From the NCBI GenBank assembly GCA_023390815.1, contig JAEWCC010000049.1, positions 118,925 to 182,924 of the forward strand: a stretch of DNA of 64,000 nt, in the 5' to 3' direction. Each line of letters opens with the position of its first letter. The first letter of the stretch is position 1. Below are positions 45,658 through 54,472 of this stretch, piece after piece. Both the position numbers and the translations under genes were made by a program. The stretch comes from Bacillota bacterium. GTDB taxonomy: Bacteria > Bacillota > Clostridia > Christensenellales > SZUA-584. The notes below the pieces were generated by a model. It ran no database searches, was not told where the DNA came from, and was given only the letters and a program-made list of their open reading frames with translations.

Positions 45658-45852
45658 TTGATGATCCTCCTGTCTAATAGGATATGATGGAATGCGAATC
45701 GCTCAATAGTCCAATCAGAATATTGCAGTTTCTCATATCGAGGTAAGCTGATGTCCTGCCCTTCATCAGCCTAGGATGCACACTCCTCCAAGCGCTCCCG
45801 CTGGGTAGCCGCTACTTACTCCGGTTAAGTTTACAGGTCCCAACCGACATAT

Positions 45853-45881
45853 AAAACCCGCAGGTACGCCCCACGGGTTTT
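45853..45881 (-). terminator. Rho-independent terminator of the aminotransferase gene
   Basis: AAAACCCG (45853-45860) and CGGGTTTT (45874-45881). On the minus strand it lies 5 bp past the aminotransferase stop and ends in TTTTA. Confidence 0.75.
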
Positions 45882-45885
45882 GCGA

Positions 45886-47055
45886 TTACAGACTCTCTTC
45901 AATCGCCTTTTTGAGTATGTCCATACCCTTGTCGATCTGCTCCAGCGTCGGCATGGAGAAGTTCAGGCGCATTGTGTTTTTGTGGCCGCCGTCGGGGTAG
46001 AAGTGTGTGCCCGGCACGAACGCCACGCCCATATCGACGCATTTCTTAAACAGCGCCTCCGCATCCATACCATCGGGCAGCGCAGCCCAGATGAACAGGC
46101 CGCCATCCGGCTTTGTGAACGAGACACCTCTGGGGAAACCATCGAGCTTAGTGAGCATCTCGTCGCGCTTGGCGCGGTAGTTCTCGCTGATTTTAATAAT
46201 ATGAGGCTCCGCCTTGCCGGAGCGCATGTACGCGTCCACGATTTCCTGGGAGAGGTTCGCGGTGTGCAGGTCCTCGCCCTGCTTGGCGACATTGTACTTG
46301 CCGATGATGCGCGGGTCGGCAATCGCCGCGCCCACGCGCAGACCGGGGGATATAATCTTGCTGAAGCTCATCAGATGAATGACCGTATGATCTTCATCCA
46401 TGCTCTTAATCGTGGGTACTTCCTCGCCAGAATACCGCAGGTCGCGGTAGGGGTCGTCTTCGACGATCAGCACACCGTGCTGGTTGCATATCTCCAGCAA
46501 GCGCGCGCGCCGCTGCGCGGACATCGTGCGCCCCGTAGGGTTCTGGAAGGTCGGGATGGTATAGACGAACTTCGGACGGTGCTGTTTGATTTTTTCCTCG
46601 AGCGCGTCCATGATCATGCCTTCCTCGTCCATATCCACACCGATGACGTCTGCCTCATAGCAGAGGAACGTCTGCAGCGCGCCGATGAACGTAGGCGATT
46701 CGGCTAGAATCGCGTCGCCGGGGTTCAGCAGTGTTTTGGCAGCAAGGCCGATACCCTGCGTGGAGCCGGAGGTGATGATGACCTCGGCGGGCGAAGCTTT
46801 GATGCCGCGCTGCGCCGCCATCGCGATCACCGTTTCCTTGAGCTTATCGATGCCCGGCGTGCCGCCGTACTGTAATATACGGTCTCCATACTGGCGGATC
46901 AGGCTTGCCGCGATGTCTGCCACATCATCCGAGGGGAAGCATTCCGGCGCGGGGTTGCCGCCCGCGAACGAGATAATACCCGGTTGTTTCAACAGTTCAA
47001 ATATCGCGCGGATCGCGCTGCCCGTCACGCGGTCAAGCCGCTTTGCAAATTCCAT
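45886..47055 (-). CDS. PLP-dependent class-I aminotransferase (2-aminoadipate type)
   Basis: A 389-residue fold-type-I aminotransferase of the LysN/ARO8-like group related to MocR aminotransferase domains but without a DNA-binding domain. Markers are ISFAGGNPAPECFP, ITSGSTQGIGLAAKTLL, TIPTFQNPTGRTMS, IVEDDPYRDLRY and the PLP lysine in MSFSKIISPGLRVG. Broad substrate range (aminoadipate, aromatic or branched-chain) is usual. It is divergent from the amino-acid kinase with a clear promoter of its own. Confidence 0.9.
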   Translation of the reverse strand: MEFAKRLDRVTGSAIRAIFELLKQPGIISFAGGNPAPECFPSDDVADIAASLIRQYGDRILQYGGTPGIDKLKETVIAMAAQRGIKASPAEVIITSGSTQGIGLAAKTLLNPGDAILAESPTFIGALQTFLCYEADVIGVDMDEEGMIMDALEEKIKQHRPKFVYTIPTFQNPTGRTMSAQRRARLLEICNQHGVLIVEDDPYRDLRYSGEEVPTIKSMDEDHTVIHLMSFSKIISPGLRVGAAIADPRIIGKYNVAKQGEDLHTANLSQEIVDAYMRSGKAEPHIIKISENYRAKRDEMLTKLDGFPRGVSFTKPDGGLFIWAALPDGMDAEALFKKCVDMGVAFVPGTHFYPDGGHKNTMRLNFSMPTLEQIDKGMDILKKAIEESL

Positions 47056-47099
47056 AATGCCGCTTCCTTTGCTTCCCCGGTCGCTTCCGGTTTTTAGCT

Positions 47100-47128
47100 A
47101 TTATAATACGCGAGGACGCGCCGTTCAA
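47100..47128 (-). promoter_or_regulatory. Sigma-A promoter of the aminotransferase
   Basis: On the minus strand TTGAAC (47123-47128), a 17-bp spacer and TATAAT (47100-47105), 45 bp before the start codon. Confidence 0.75.
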
Positions 47129-47149
47129 CCCATAAACACGGGGATTTCG

Positions 47150-47178
47150 TTGCTACTCCGGCTGCGATGGTGTATAAT
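47150..47178 (+). promoter_or_regulatory. Sigma-A promoter of the amino-acid kinase
   Basis: TTGCTA (47150-47155), a 17-bp spacer and TATAAT (47173-47178). The start codon is at 47210 with GGGGAAGGG between. Confidence 0.75.
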
Positions 47179-47209
47179 AGCGCAAGAAAACGGGGAAGGG
47201 ATACCATTC

Positions 47210-48046
47210 ATGCAGGGTGTATACGATATTGTGATCAAGATCGGTTCCATGGCGCTGATCCGCGACGAAGACGGCGACATCGACTACAACATATTCTCGC
47301 GGCTGAGCAGTGCGCTTCGGCCCGGCATGTTGCTGGTGAGTTCTGGTGCGACTGAGATCGGCCGCATCGACTATGCCAAGCGCAATGGAGACGAACTTTC
47401 GGGCGACGAGGAAGACATGAAGACCGACTACGCCGCACAGGGTCAGGCCATCCTGATGGAGAATTACCGCCAGTTCGTCAGCCCGAGCTATTCCGTCCGG
47501 CAGGTGCTCGTGGAGCACAGCCATTTTAACGACCCGGAAAAGCGGGAGCATCTCTACCGGCTGTTCATGCGCGCGCCCAAGCAAAACGCGATTCCCATCG
47601 TGAACTATAACGACCCCGTATCGAGCGAAGAGAACCGCAAGATGGAGTTAAAGCGCATCGGGGAGGGCGGCGCACACGTGGTGGAATGCGTGGACAACGA
47701 TGAGACCGCCGCGGTGATTGCAATGCTCGTGCAGGCCAAGGCGCTTATCATCCTGACCTCGGTGGATGGAATCTATCAGACGCCGGGAGACTCCTCCACG
47801 CTGATCCGCGAGATATCGGGCGAGACGCCGGAGGAACTGGAGCAAAACGTGAACAAGGCCATCGCGTGTTGCCAGGGCGCGTCCCGCGCGGGCGCGAACG
47901 GCGCGGGCGCGAAGCTCAAGTATTCGCTTGGCCCGGCGATGGCGGGTACGCATGTATATATCTCCCGCGCGAGCAACCGCATTGACGACATCATCTCCGG
48001 AAAGGCGGCCAGCACGCACATCTTTATCAAGGACAGTAACCTGTAA
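47210..48046 (+). CDS. Amino-acid kinase family protein
   Basis: A 278-residue protein of the amino-acid kinase superfamily (glutamate 5-kinase, aspartokinase and uridylate kinase fold). IVIKIGSMALIRDEDG is the phosphate loop, LLVSSGATEIGRIDYAKRN the G-S-G region, and VVECVDNDETAAVIAMLV plus LTSVDGIYQTPG the nucleotide part. It lacks the PUA and ACT domains of ProB and LysC, and its exact substrate is unclear. The frame is open upstream to 46685, but that part is antisense to the aminotransferase; ATG 47210 has a good site and a promoter 32 bp ahead. Confidence 0.82.
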   Translation: MQGVYDIVIKIGSMALIRDEDGDIDYNIFSRLSSALRPGMLLVSSGATEIGRIDYAKRNGDELSGDEEDMKTDYAAQGQAILMENYRQFVSPSYSVRQVLVEHSHFNDPEKREHLYRLFMRAPKQNAIPIVNYNDPVSSEENRKMELKRIGEGGAHVVECVDNDETAAVIAMLVQAKALIILTSVDGIYQTPGDSSTLIREISGETPEELEQNVNKAIACCQGASRAGANGAGAKLKYSLGPAMAGTHVYISRASNRIDDIISGKAASTHIFIKDSNL

Positions 48047-48185
48047 TTCTGTGCAACGCCTGCTCTTGGTTAATCTTAATTCTCTCATTTAGAGATAACT
48101 TCTCCATTATCTAGGTAGATTTCTTTGTCACCGCCTGATAGAATTCAGGAAAAGAACCCCATCGAATCAGGATGGAGGACACGGC

Positions 48186-48989
48186 ATGGAGAAAAAGACA
48201 ATGGGCGGCTTTATTGCCGCACTGCGCAAAGCTCAGGGCATGACGCAACAGGAGCTTGCCGACCGACTCCGCGTATCCAACAAGACCATAAGCAAATGGG
48301 AATGCGGCGACAGCTATCCGGAGATCACGCTCATTCCTGTGATCGCAGAAACGTTTGACATTACAATCGATGAATTGTTTAAAGGTGGCCGCACGGCAGA
48401 CATAAAGTGTTTTTCCCGGGAAGAGGAAGAAATACTCAATACGGAGCATATCACGAAACACATTAATGTCACTAAATTTGCCAACATATCCTATATTTCT
48501 GTTGCACTCACGCTGATCGGGTTCATATTATTGTTTGTAATCTCCTATACGGCGTATGCACCCATTACTGGTTTTGGAGTATTCATGGCCTTCTTTGTTG
48601 CAAGTACCTTGCTGCAGATTGCCAACTCTCATCAACGATTTGTCTTGATCAAACGTTCGAAAGAAAGTGAAGGCGAGCCAATCAGGAATTTTTATCTCGT
48701 TACACTGATCGTTTTAACGATTAATTTTTCAGGGCTTATTTTTGCATCCCCGTTCATATTCATTCATAACTATTACGGAGCTGCGATATTTCATATTGAA
48801 GGATACTTGGCATTGGTACCATTCATGTCATTGGGTTGCTGGCTGGCCTACTGGATTGCAAAAAAGGTGGTTGAAAAAAGCCGCTGTATCGATTTATCCA
48901 GACGTGGCATCGTAGCTTTGGTGGTACGTATTACACTGGTTGCGTTTATCCTTCTTGCAACAATATTCTCGAATATCCAAATGCTCTAG
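48186..48989 (+). CDS. XRE-type regulator with membrane domain
   Basis: A 267-residue protein. Residues 5-65 form an XRE helix-turn-helix (IAALRKAQGMTQQELADRL, KTISKWECGDSYPEI). The rest has four or five membrane helices (ISVALTLIGFILLFVISY, YLVTLIVLTINFSGLIF, ALVVRITLVAFILLATIF). Membrane-tethered XRE regulators are common in Clostridia and may couple membrane state to gene control; the target is unknown. TGGAGG precedes ATG 48186. Confidence 0.85.
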   Translation: MEKKTMGGFIAALRKAQGMTQQELADRLRVSNKTISKWECGDSYPEITLIPVIAETFDITIDELFKGGRTADIKCFSREEEEILNTEHITKHINVTKFANISYISVALTLIGFILLFVISYTAYAPITGFGVFMAFFVASTLLQIANSHQRFVLIKRSKESEGEPIRNFYLVTLIVLTINFSGLIFASPFIFIHNYYGAAIFHIEGYLALVPFMSLGCWLAYWIAKKVVEKSRCIDLSRRGIVALVVRITLVAFILLATIFSNIQML

Positions 48990-49041
48990 AGCTGCCTCCT
49001 ATCCGTCCGGCTGGTTTTACTATGCAAATACGCAATGCCGC

Positions 49042-49070
49042 TTGTTCTTGGAATTTCATCATGATACAAT
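49042..49070 (+). promoter_or_regulatory. Promoter placed for a near-leaderless mRNA
   Basis: TTGTTC (49042-49047), a 17-bp spacer and TACAAT (49065-49070). Transcription should start about 49077, only a few bases before the ATG at 49080, leaving no room for a ribosome binding site. Confidence 0.5.
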
Positions 49071-49079
49071 GATGGCGCT

Positions 49080-50276
49080 ATGGTCAAAGACAATAAGCGT
49101 TTTACATACCACATTATTCCCGCACTGACCGCGCTTATTTGCGCGTACATTGTGATCTACGGCATGATCGGGCAGGGGCCGCTTTCCCATGGCACTTACG
49201 ATTCCTATACGCGGCAAGCTGTCTCATGGTGGCAAGGGCATACATACCTGCCGGAGAACGTATCGTGGCTGGAGCTGGCCCTGTATAACGGCCAATACTA
49301 TGTGAGCTTTCCGCCGTTCCCCAGCGTGGTGATGGCGCTGCTGACGCCCATATTCGGCATGAACACGCCCGACAGTCTGGTCAATACGCTTTTTGGCATC
49401 GGCACATTCCTGCTGATCTACCGGTATTTAATGCGTCGGGAATACGGCGGTTTTTACGCCTCGATATTCGCCTTGCTCATGACGCTGGGTTCCAATCTGC
49501 TCTACCTTTCCGCCACAGGCTGGGTGTGGTTTTCCGCACAGACCGAAGGCTTCTTCTTCTCGGTGCTGGCACTTTATCTGCTGCTCAGCAATAAAAAATA
49601 CGCCTGGGCGCTCTCGTTTCTGTCGCTCGGCGTCGCTATGGCGTGCCGTCCCTTCCAAGTGATCTACGCGCCGCTGCTGATGTATCTGCTGTATCAAAAA
49701 ATAGAAGGAAAAGGCTTATTCCGCAGGCTGCTGCGCTGCGTACCCTACATGCTGCCGCTGCTGTTTGCGGGTCTTTGCATGGGCGCGTATAATTACGCGC
49801 GTTTCGGGGGCTTCTTCGAATTCGGCCATAACTATCTGCCGGAGTTCGCTTTTGATCTGCAATTTTCGCTGTCGTATGTTCCGGCCAATATCGCGGAGAT
49901 CATGAAGCTGCCCGGCGCGGATATCGAAGGTTTCTGGCCGCAATTCAACGGTACGCTGTTCTTTCTGGTGAACCCCGTGTATATCCTGCTCTTCGTCTGT
50001 CTCGTACGCAGGATGAACAAAAAGCGCTGGATATGGTTCGCGTGCTTTCTGGTACACCTGCTTGTGACGCTGTGCCACAAGACGATGGGCGGATGGCAGT
50101 TTGGCTGCCGCTACCTTGTGGACATGCTGCCCTTCATGCTCGTGGTGTTTGAGGACGAGCGTGTGTACCGCACCAGCCGGATTACGGGCTACGCGGGTTT
50201 GCCCGTCCTGCTGTTGATTGCGGGAGCGGTGATCAACATCTGGGGAGCAATATGGTATTATTCGATGGCTATATAG
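49080..50276 (+). CDS. Polytopic membrane protein, possible GT-C glycosyltransferase
   Basis: A 398-residue protein with about ten to eleven membrane helices. The first external loop carries DSYTRQAVSWWQGHTYLPENVSWLELALYNGQYYVSFPPFP in pieces reminiscent of GT-C fold mannosyl/arabinosyl transferases, in which the acidic residues of that loop are catalytic; a late HKTMGGWQFGCRYLVDMLPF is also typical of such proteins. The substrate is unknown. No Shine-Dalgarno is evident. It is 9 bp ahead of recF. Confidence 0.65.
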   Translation: MVKDNKRFTYHIIPALTALICAYIVIYGMIGQGPLSHGTYDSYTRQAVSWWQGHTYLPENVSWLELALYNGQYYVSFPPFPSVVMALLTPIFGMNTPDSLVNTLFGIGTFLLIYRYLMRREYGGFYASIFALLMTLGSNLLYLSATGWVWFSAQTEGFFFSVLALYLLLSNKKYAWALSFLSLGVAMACRPFQVIYAPLLMYLLYQKIEGKGLFRRLLRCVPYMLPLLFAGLCMGAYNYARFGGFFEFGHNYLPEFAFDLQFSLSYVPANIAEIMKLPGADIEGFWPQFNGTLFFLVNPVYILLFVCLVRRMNKKRWIWFACFLVHLLVTLCHKTMGGWQFGCRYLVDMLPFMLVVFEDERVYRTSRITGYAGLPVLLLIAGAVINIWGAIWYYSMAI

Positions 50277-50285
50277 GAGGCGCGC

Positions 50286-51368
50286 ATGCGGCTGACCGGA
50301 CTGACGCTTAAGAATTACAGAAGCTATGGCGCGCTGCAGGTTGTTTTTTCGGATGGCGTGAACATCCTCCAGGGGAAGAACGCCGCGGGCAAAACGAACC
50401 TGCTCGAATCGATCGGGTTTTTGAGCTTTGGCAAATCGTTCCGTACGCAAAAAGACGTCGAGTGCATCCGCGAAGGCAGCGAGAGCGCCTACGTGAAAGG
50501 CACGGTGATGCGCACGCAGGGCAAGATCGATATCGAGGTGCTGCTCTCGTCACTCGATAAGAAGAGCCTCAAGGTGGGCAGCCAGCCTGTAAAGCGCATC
50601 GGAGACTTGTTCGGTAATTTCATTGCGGTCGTGTTTTCCCCGGAAGACATTAAAACGCTTAAGGAGTCGCCCGGGCTGCGCCGCCACTTCATGGACCTTG
50701 AAATAAGTAAGCTCAAGCCCACGTACTTTTTTGATCTGCAGGAATACCAGAAGGCGATGGCACAGAAGAACGCGCTGCTGAAGTCGCGGATGCCCGAGCA
50801 TCAGCTTCGTAAGCTCGTCGCGATATTCAGCGAACAGCTCGCCGGGTACGGCGAGCGGATTATCCGCCAGCGGCAGGCGTTTTTACAGCGAATCGACGCG
50901 CTGGGCCGCGATATCCACGCCAATCTTTCGGGCGGAGAGGCGCTGTCGCTAAAGTACCGTTGCAGCGTGACGGGGAGCGACTTGCGCACGGCATTGCTCG
51001 AACGCATGGATAAGTCGCTCGCTTCGGAGATTGAGCAGGGGTTCTGCCTCGTTGGGCCGCATCGCGAAGACTTTTCCGTATTCTTAAATGGCGCGGAGAT
51101 CAAAGCGCAGGCTTCTCAGGGGCAGGTGCGCACGGCGATGCTCTCGCTCAAGCTTGCCACCTTCGAGACCGCGCGGCAGGAGTTCGGCGACAGCCCGGTG
51201 CTGCTGCTGGACGACGTTTTTTCCGAGCTGGATGAGGCGCGGCAGGCCGCGCTGCTGAACCGCGTGCAAGGCGCGCAATGCTTTATCACCACCGCGGTAC
51301 CGATGAAGCTTTCTCAGGGTACGATCTATACCGTATCGGGCGGGGCGGTCAAACCAGCACAGTCATAA
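50286..51368 (+). CDS. recF: DNA replication and repair protein RecF
   Basis: A 360-residue SMC-like ATPase. Walker A is GKNAAGKTNLLE near residue 36, the family motif LVGPHREDF is present, and Walker B is VLLLDDVFSELDEARQ. It loads RecA at gaps together with RecO and RecR. GGAGG precedes ATG 50286. recF is usually next to dnaA, dnaN and gyrB; here those genes are absent, so it has moved away from the origin operon. Its 3' end overlaps that of the convergent ZIP gene by 20 bp. Confidence 0.95.
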   Translation: MRLTGLTLKNYRSYGALQVVFSDGVNILQGKNAAGKTNLLESIGFLSFGKSFRTQKDVECIREGSESAYVKGTVMRTQGKIDIEVLLSSLDKKSLKVGSQPVKRIGDLFGNFIAVVFSPEDIKTLKESPGLRRHFMDLEISKLKPTYFFDLQEYQKAMAQKNALLKSRMPEHQLRKLVAIFSEQLAGYGERIIRQRQAFLQRIDALGRDIHANLSGGEALSLKYRCSVTGSDLRTALLERMDKSLASEIEQGFCLVGPHREDFSVFLNGAEIKAQASQGQVRTAMLSLKLATFETARQEFGDSPVLLLDDVFSELDEARQAALLNRVQGAQCFITTAVPMKLSQGTIYTVSGGAVKPAQS

Positions 51369-52041
51369 AGAATCCAAAGCAAACACCCAAAAGCGCATAG
51401 AGCGCTTTTTGTTTGCCCGCCGCAGGGATGAGTTCCCGCAGCGATATAAACAGCATGGCGCCGCCCGCGAAGGAGATGCACAGCGATATCATTTCGGCGG
51501 ATATGCTGCCAACCGCCGTACCCAAAAGCGTGCCGAGCGCCGTGGGGACTGCGGTTAAAAACGCGAGGAAAAATACGCGCTTGACCGGCAGTCCGGAAAG
51601 GCGCATCGGCAGGCACACGACCACTCCTTCCGGGATATCGTGTACGAGCATCAGCAGCGACAGGGACAGCGCTGCGCTCTCGCTTTCTACCAGCGTGGAG
51701 CCAATGGCGAGGCCCTCGGGCAGGTTGTGCAGCGCGATGCCCACGAGCACGAGCACGCTGACGGACCGAAGCGAGTCATCCTCGTGAGGCAGCAATGGGG
51801 AAACCAGCGCAAAGAAAATTCCGCCTGCCATCGCCCCGCCGACCATCGTCCATACGCTGCCGATATCGGCGCTCTCGATGAGCATGTCGAAAAACACGAC
51901 AGCCATCATCATACCGCCCGCGAAAGCCAGAAAAGGCCGGGGTTCCCGCACCTTACTGCCAATCAGCATGGCCAGTACGCCGCCGATCACCGTGCCGAGA
52001 GCACCTACGACGACACCCAATACACCGCTTTCAATATACAT
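51349..52041 (-). CDS. ZIP-family metal transporter
   Basis: A 230-residue ZIP transporter with eight membrane helices. Metal-site motifs are LHNLPEGLAIGS (helix IV) and VHDIPEGVVVCLP (helix V). It imports divalent metals, most often zinc or iron. A glycine-rich start (GVVVGALGTVIGGVLAMLIG) is family-typical. AAAGGA precedes the ATG. Confidence 0.93.
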   Translation of the reverse strand: MYIESGVLGVVVGALGTVIGGVLAMLIGSKVREPRPFLAFAGGMMMAVVFFDMLIESADIGSVWTMVGGAMAGGIFFALVSPLLPHEDDSLRSVSVLVLVGIALHNLPEGLAIGSTLVESESAALSLSLLMLVHDIPEGVVVCLPMRLSGLPVKRVFFLAFLTAVPTALGTLLGTAVGSISAEMISLCISFAGGAMLFISLRELIPAAGKQKALYALLGVCFGFFMTVLV

Positions 52042-52163
52042 AGACAGTTCCTTTAATCAGCATCTTTAATGTATACGCGGGTGCGCGCGAGGGAATGACG
52101 AGAACAATCGCTCAGGCAATATTAACGCTGATCCTGGGCAATGTACGCTTCTGATTGCAAGAT

Positions 52164-52188
52164 AAAAGGCAGGACTAGCCTGCCTTTT
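52164..52188 (-). terminator. Rho-independent terminator of the lipoprotein gene
   Basis: AAAAGGCAGG (52164-52173) and CCTGCCTTTT (52179-52188) with a five-base loop, 34 bp past the lipoprotein stop on the minus strand. Confidence 0.88.
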
Positions 52189-52221
52189 ACGCTATATCCG
52201 GTTAGTTGTTTGTTGCGGACC

Positions 52222-52971
52222 TTACGGCATGATGGTGATACCCTGCATGAATGCTTCCATGGTCGCCTTCTCCTCGGGTTGATAATAGGTGAGTGTGAAC
52301 GTAACGGCATAGCCGTCGCCCGGAAGGAAATATTGCTCCTGATACATTGCCGTGCCGTTGTCAAACTGAGTGACGATCGAGAAAAACATGTAATCCTGCC
52401 CGTTGATGGTGACAGACGGCTCACCGGTGACCTCGACGGACTCAGCGCCCAACTGCTGCGTATACATCGTTTCATACATGCTCTGGAACTGGGGCAGCAG
52501 GGAGTCATACAACGACTTTGAAAGCGCACCATACATATTGGTGACCATAAGGTTGATATTGGGATTGGCGGACGCGGTCTGCAACTGGTATTGAGAGCAA
52601 ACCATGAGAATTCCCTGACTGTTGGCCGGAAGCTCTGTTACGCCTTCGAGCAAGTTCTGCGCCTGTCCGTAAAGGGTTTCGATTTCCTCTGCGGTTGCGA
52701 ACATCCATTCTTGCGGAATGGTGACAGAAAGGCCGAGTGCCTCGTTGATGTATTGTTCACCTTCAAAACGTCCGGCTAGACCGTCCGCGGACTCCGCAGC
52801 GCTGGGAGTAGCGGCAGGCGTCGGCTCGGGTGTTACCACGGGCGTCTCAGTCGCTGTGGGCTCCATGCTGGGGGAGACGGTCTCCTCATCCGGCGGTGCC
52901 GAAAGGCCAGTGCAGCCACACAGGGAGAGTATAAGTATCATTGCCAAAATAAAAGCGATTTTACGAATCAT
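52222..52971 (-). CDS. Hypothetical lipoprotein
   Basis: A 249-residue lipoprotein: signal peptide IRKIAFILAMILILSL with lipobox LCGC, a Thr/Pro-rich linker of about 45 residues (PSMEPTATETPVVTPEPTP), then a soluble domain of about 170 residues (LGLSVTIPQEWMFATAEE, VTGEPSVTINGQDYMFFSI). The fold resembles the PsbP/DUF1795-like domains found in many Bacillota lipoproteins. ATG 52971 follows GAGGTG and is preferred over an upstream start at 53028. Confidence 0.82.
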   Translation of the reverse strand: MIRKIAFILAMILILSLCGCTGLSAPPDEETVSPSMEPTATETPVVTPEPTPAATPSAAESADGLAGRFEGEQYINEALGLSVTIPQEWMFATAEEIETLYGQAQNLLEGVTELPANSQGILMVCSQYQLQTASANPNINLMVTNMYGALSKSLYDSLLPQFQSMYETMYTQQLGAESVEVTGEPSVTINGQDYMFFSIVTQFDNGTAMYQEQYFLPGDGYAVTFTLTYYQPEEKATMEAFMQGITIMP

Positions 52972-53055
52972 TATACACCTCTTCAGTTTAATGTCATTTA
53001 TAATAGCATATAAAGATAAAGATACCAATATAAATAGCGGAATATTACATTTTTG

Positions 53056-53631
53056 CTACAGCATGAATATCGCACCGATGATGCCCGCCAGCACTGTCAG
53101 AAGGATCGGGTTGACGCGGAAGCGGATGTTGGCAAAAGCGGTCGCCGCAAAGATGCCGACAAGCGGCAGCGACAGCGTGCCCAGCGGATTGGAAAACAAT
53201 GTGGATAAACTGGAGCCGGTGTTGAGCAGTACACCCGAGGCGATGGAGAGCGCGGCGGCGGCAATGAGTCCGACAGCGGCGGGCTTAATGCCCGTCAAAA
53301 AGCCGGTCATCAGTTTGTTCTCGCGGAAGCGTTCAATGAAGCGCATCACGAGCACGACGATAATGAAGGAGGGCAGCGACACGCCGATGGTAGCGGCCAG
53401 TGCGCCCCAGAAGCCCGCGTCGAGATACCCCACGTAGGTGGCGGCGTTGATCGCAATGGGGCCGGGCACCACCATATCGAGCGCGTTGAGGTCCGCCATC
53501 TGCGCTGCGGTGATCCCGAACTTTTCGGCCTCCGTCATGATCATGGACAGCATCGCGTATCCGCCCCCGAAGCCCGCGATACCGATGATGAAGAACGTAT
53601 AGAGCAGTCTCAGGCATTCCCACAGTATCAT
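53056..53631 (-). CDS. Chromate-transporter half protein (ChrA C-type)
   Basis: A 191-residue CHR-domain membrane protein with six or so helices and the motif FGGGYAMLSMIMTE followed by ALDMVVPGPIAINAATYVG. It is one half of a split ChrA; the other half is encoded just upstream with a 4-bp overlap. Two short opposed CHR proteins form the transporter in many Bacillota. Substrate is assigned by family as chromate and is not certain. The start ATG 53631 has GGGGG upstream. Confidence 0.9.
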   Translation of the reverse strand: MILWECLRLLYTFFIIGIAGFGGGYAMLSMIMTEAEKFGITAAQMADLNALDMVVPGPIAINAATYVGYLDAGFWGALAATIGVSLPSFIIVVLVMRFIERFRENKLMTGFLTGIKPAAVGLIAAAALSIASGVLLNTGSSLSTLFSNPLGTLSLPLVGIFAATAFANIRFRVNPILLTVLAGIIGAIFML

Positions 53632-54251
53632 GCGCTTTCCCCCTTGCGGCGGGCTTTCGCCCACTGATAGATGCAACCCGCAACGCCCGCGGCGAGGATC
53701 ACGATGGGCGCGCTGATGTCCGCAAACAGCACGAGCGCAAAGGCGAACAGCATGACGACGATCGCAAACGCCGTTTTGACGTTGTGCCGTCCGAGCGAGA
53801 ACGCGGCGGAGAGCACGAGCGCCGCCGAGGCCGCGCGGATACCGCGGAACGCCCCCGCGAACGCACCGGTCTGCGGCACGAACTGCAGCAGGATCGTAGC
53901 GACCAGCATCAGCGCAAACGCGGAAAACGTCGCGCCGAAGCCCGCGACCAGCATGCCCAAAAAACCTGCGGAGCGCCGCCCCACGAACGAGGCGCAGTTG
54001 AGCGCGATCACGCCGGGCAGCGTTTGCGCAAGCGTCGCGTATTCCATAAAATCGTCTTTGGACATCAGCTTATATTTTTCCACCACGTCCTTTTCGATGA
54101 CGGGCAGCATGGCGAGCCCGCCCGCGAACGTGAATGTACCCGCTTTAAAGAAAATGACGAACAGGTGCCAGAGAGTCTTAAGCTCCGGCTTTTTCTTATC
54201 GTCCGTTCTCTTTTCTTCGATGTTGTTGTTTTCCCCAGCGCTCTGTGTCAC
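53628..54251 (-). CDS. Chromate-transporter half protein (ChrA N-type)
   Basis: A 207-residue CHR-domain protein. After a charged 25-residue head (NNNIEEKRTDDKKKPELK) it has FTFAGGLAMLPVIEKDVV and ATLAQTLPGVIALNCASFVG, the paired family motifs. It overlaps the second half by 4 bp, so the two subunits are made together. Confidence 0.9.
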   Translation of the reverse strand: MTQSAGENNNIEEKRTDDKKKPELKTLWHLFVIFFKAGTFTFAGGLAMLPVIEKDVVEKYKLMSKDDFMEYATLAQTLPGVIALNCASFVGRRSAGFLGMLVAGFGATFSAFALMLVATILLQFVPQTGAFAGAFRGIRAASAALVLSAAFSLGRHNVKTAFAIVVMLFAFALVLFADISAPIVILAAGVAGCIYQWAKARRKGESA

Positions 54252-54439
54252 GATTACTCCAATGATTCTTGTTGTTTTTGCCGAACGATGTTCCGACGGA
54301 ACGTTATCCGGTTTCTTTGCCTTACGGCCTATATCATATTATAGGCGATATATTGCCCAAATGGGTAAAAATTTGATCAACTTTATAAAACCAAAGCAAT
54401 TTGTATCAGGGCAGAGACGTAATTTGTGGTTGCTAATAC

Positions 54440-54467
54440 TTTACATACATATAGTTTGTTATATAAT
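54440..54467 (+). promoter_or_regulatory. Promoter next to the ATP-grasp gene
   Basis: TTTACA (54440-54445), a 16-bp spacer and TATAAT (54462-54467). Transcription would start near 54474, at or just past the first ATG (54473), so translation is leaderless or begins at a later ATG (54494, 54503 or 54506). Confidence 0.6.
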
Positions 54468-54472
54468 CAGTC

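Noticed and set aside
46685..47209. 175-residue N-terminal extension of the amino-acid kinase
   Set aside because: It is antisense to the aminotransferase gene; ATG 47210 has its own promoter and ribosome binding site.
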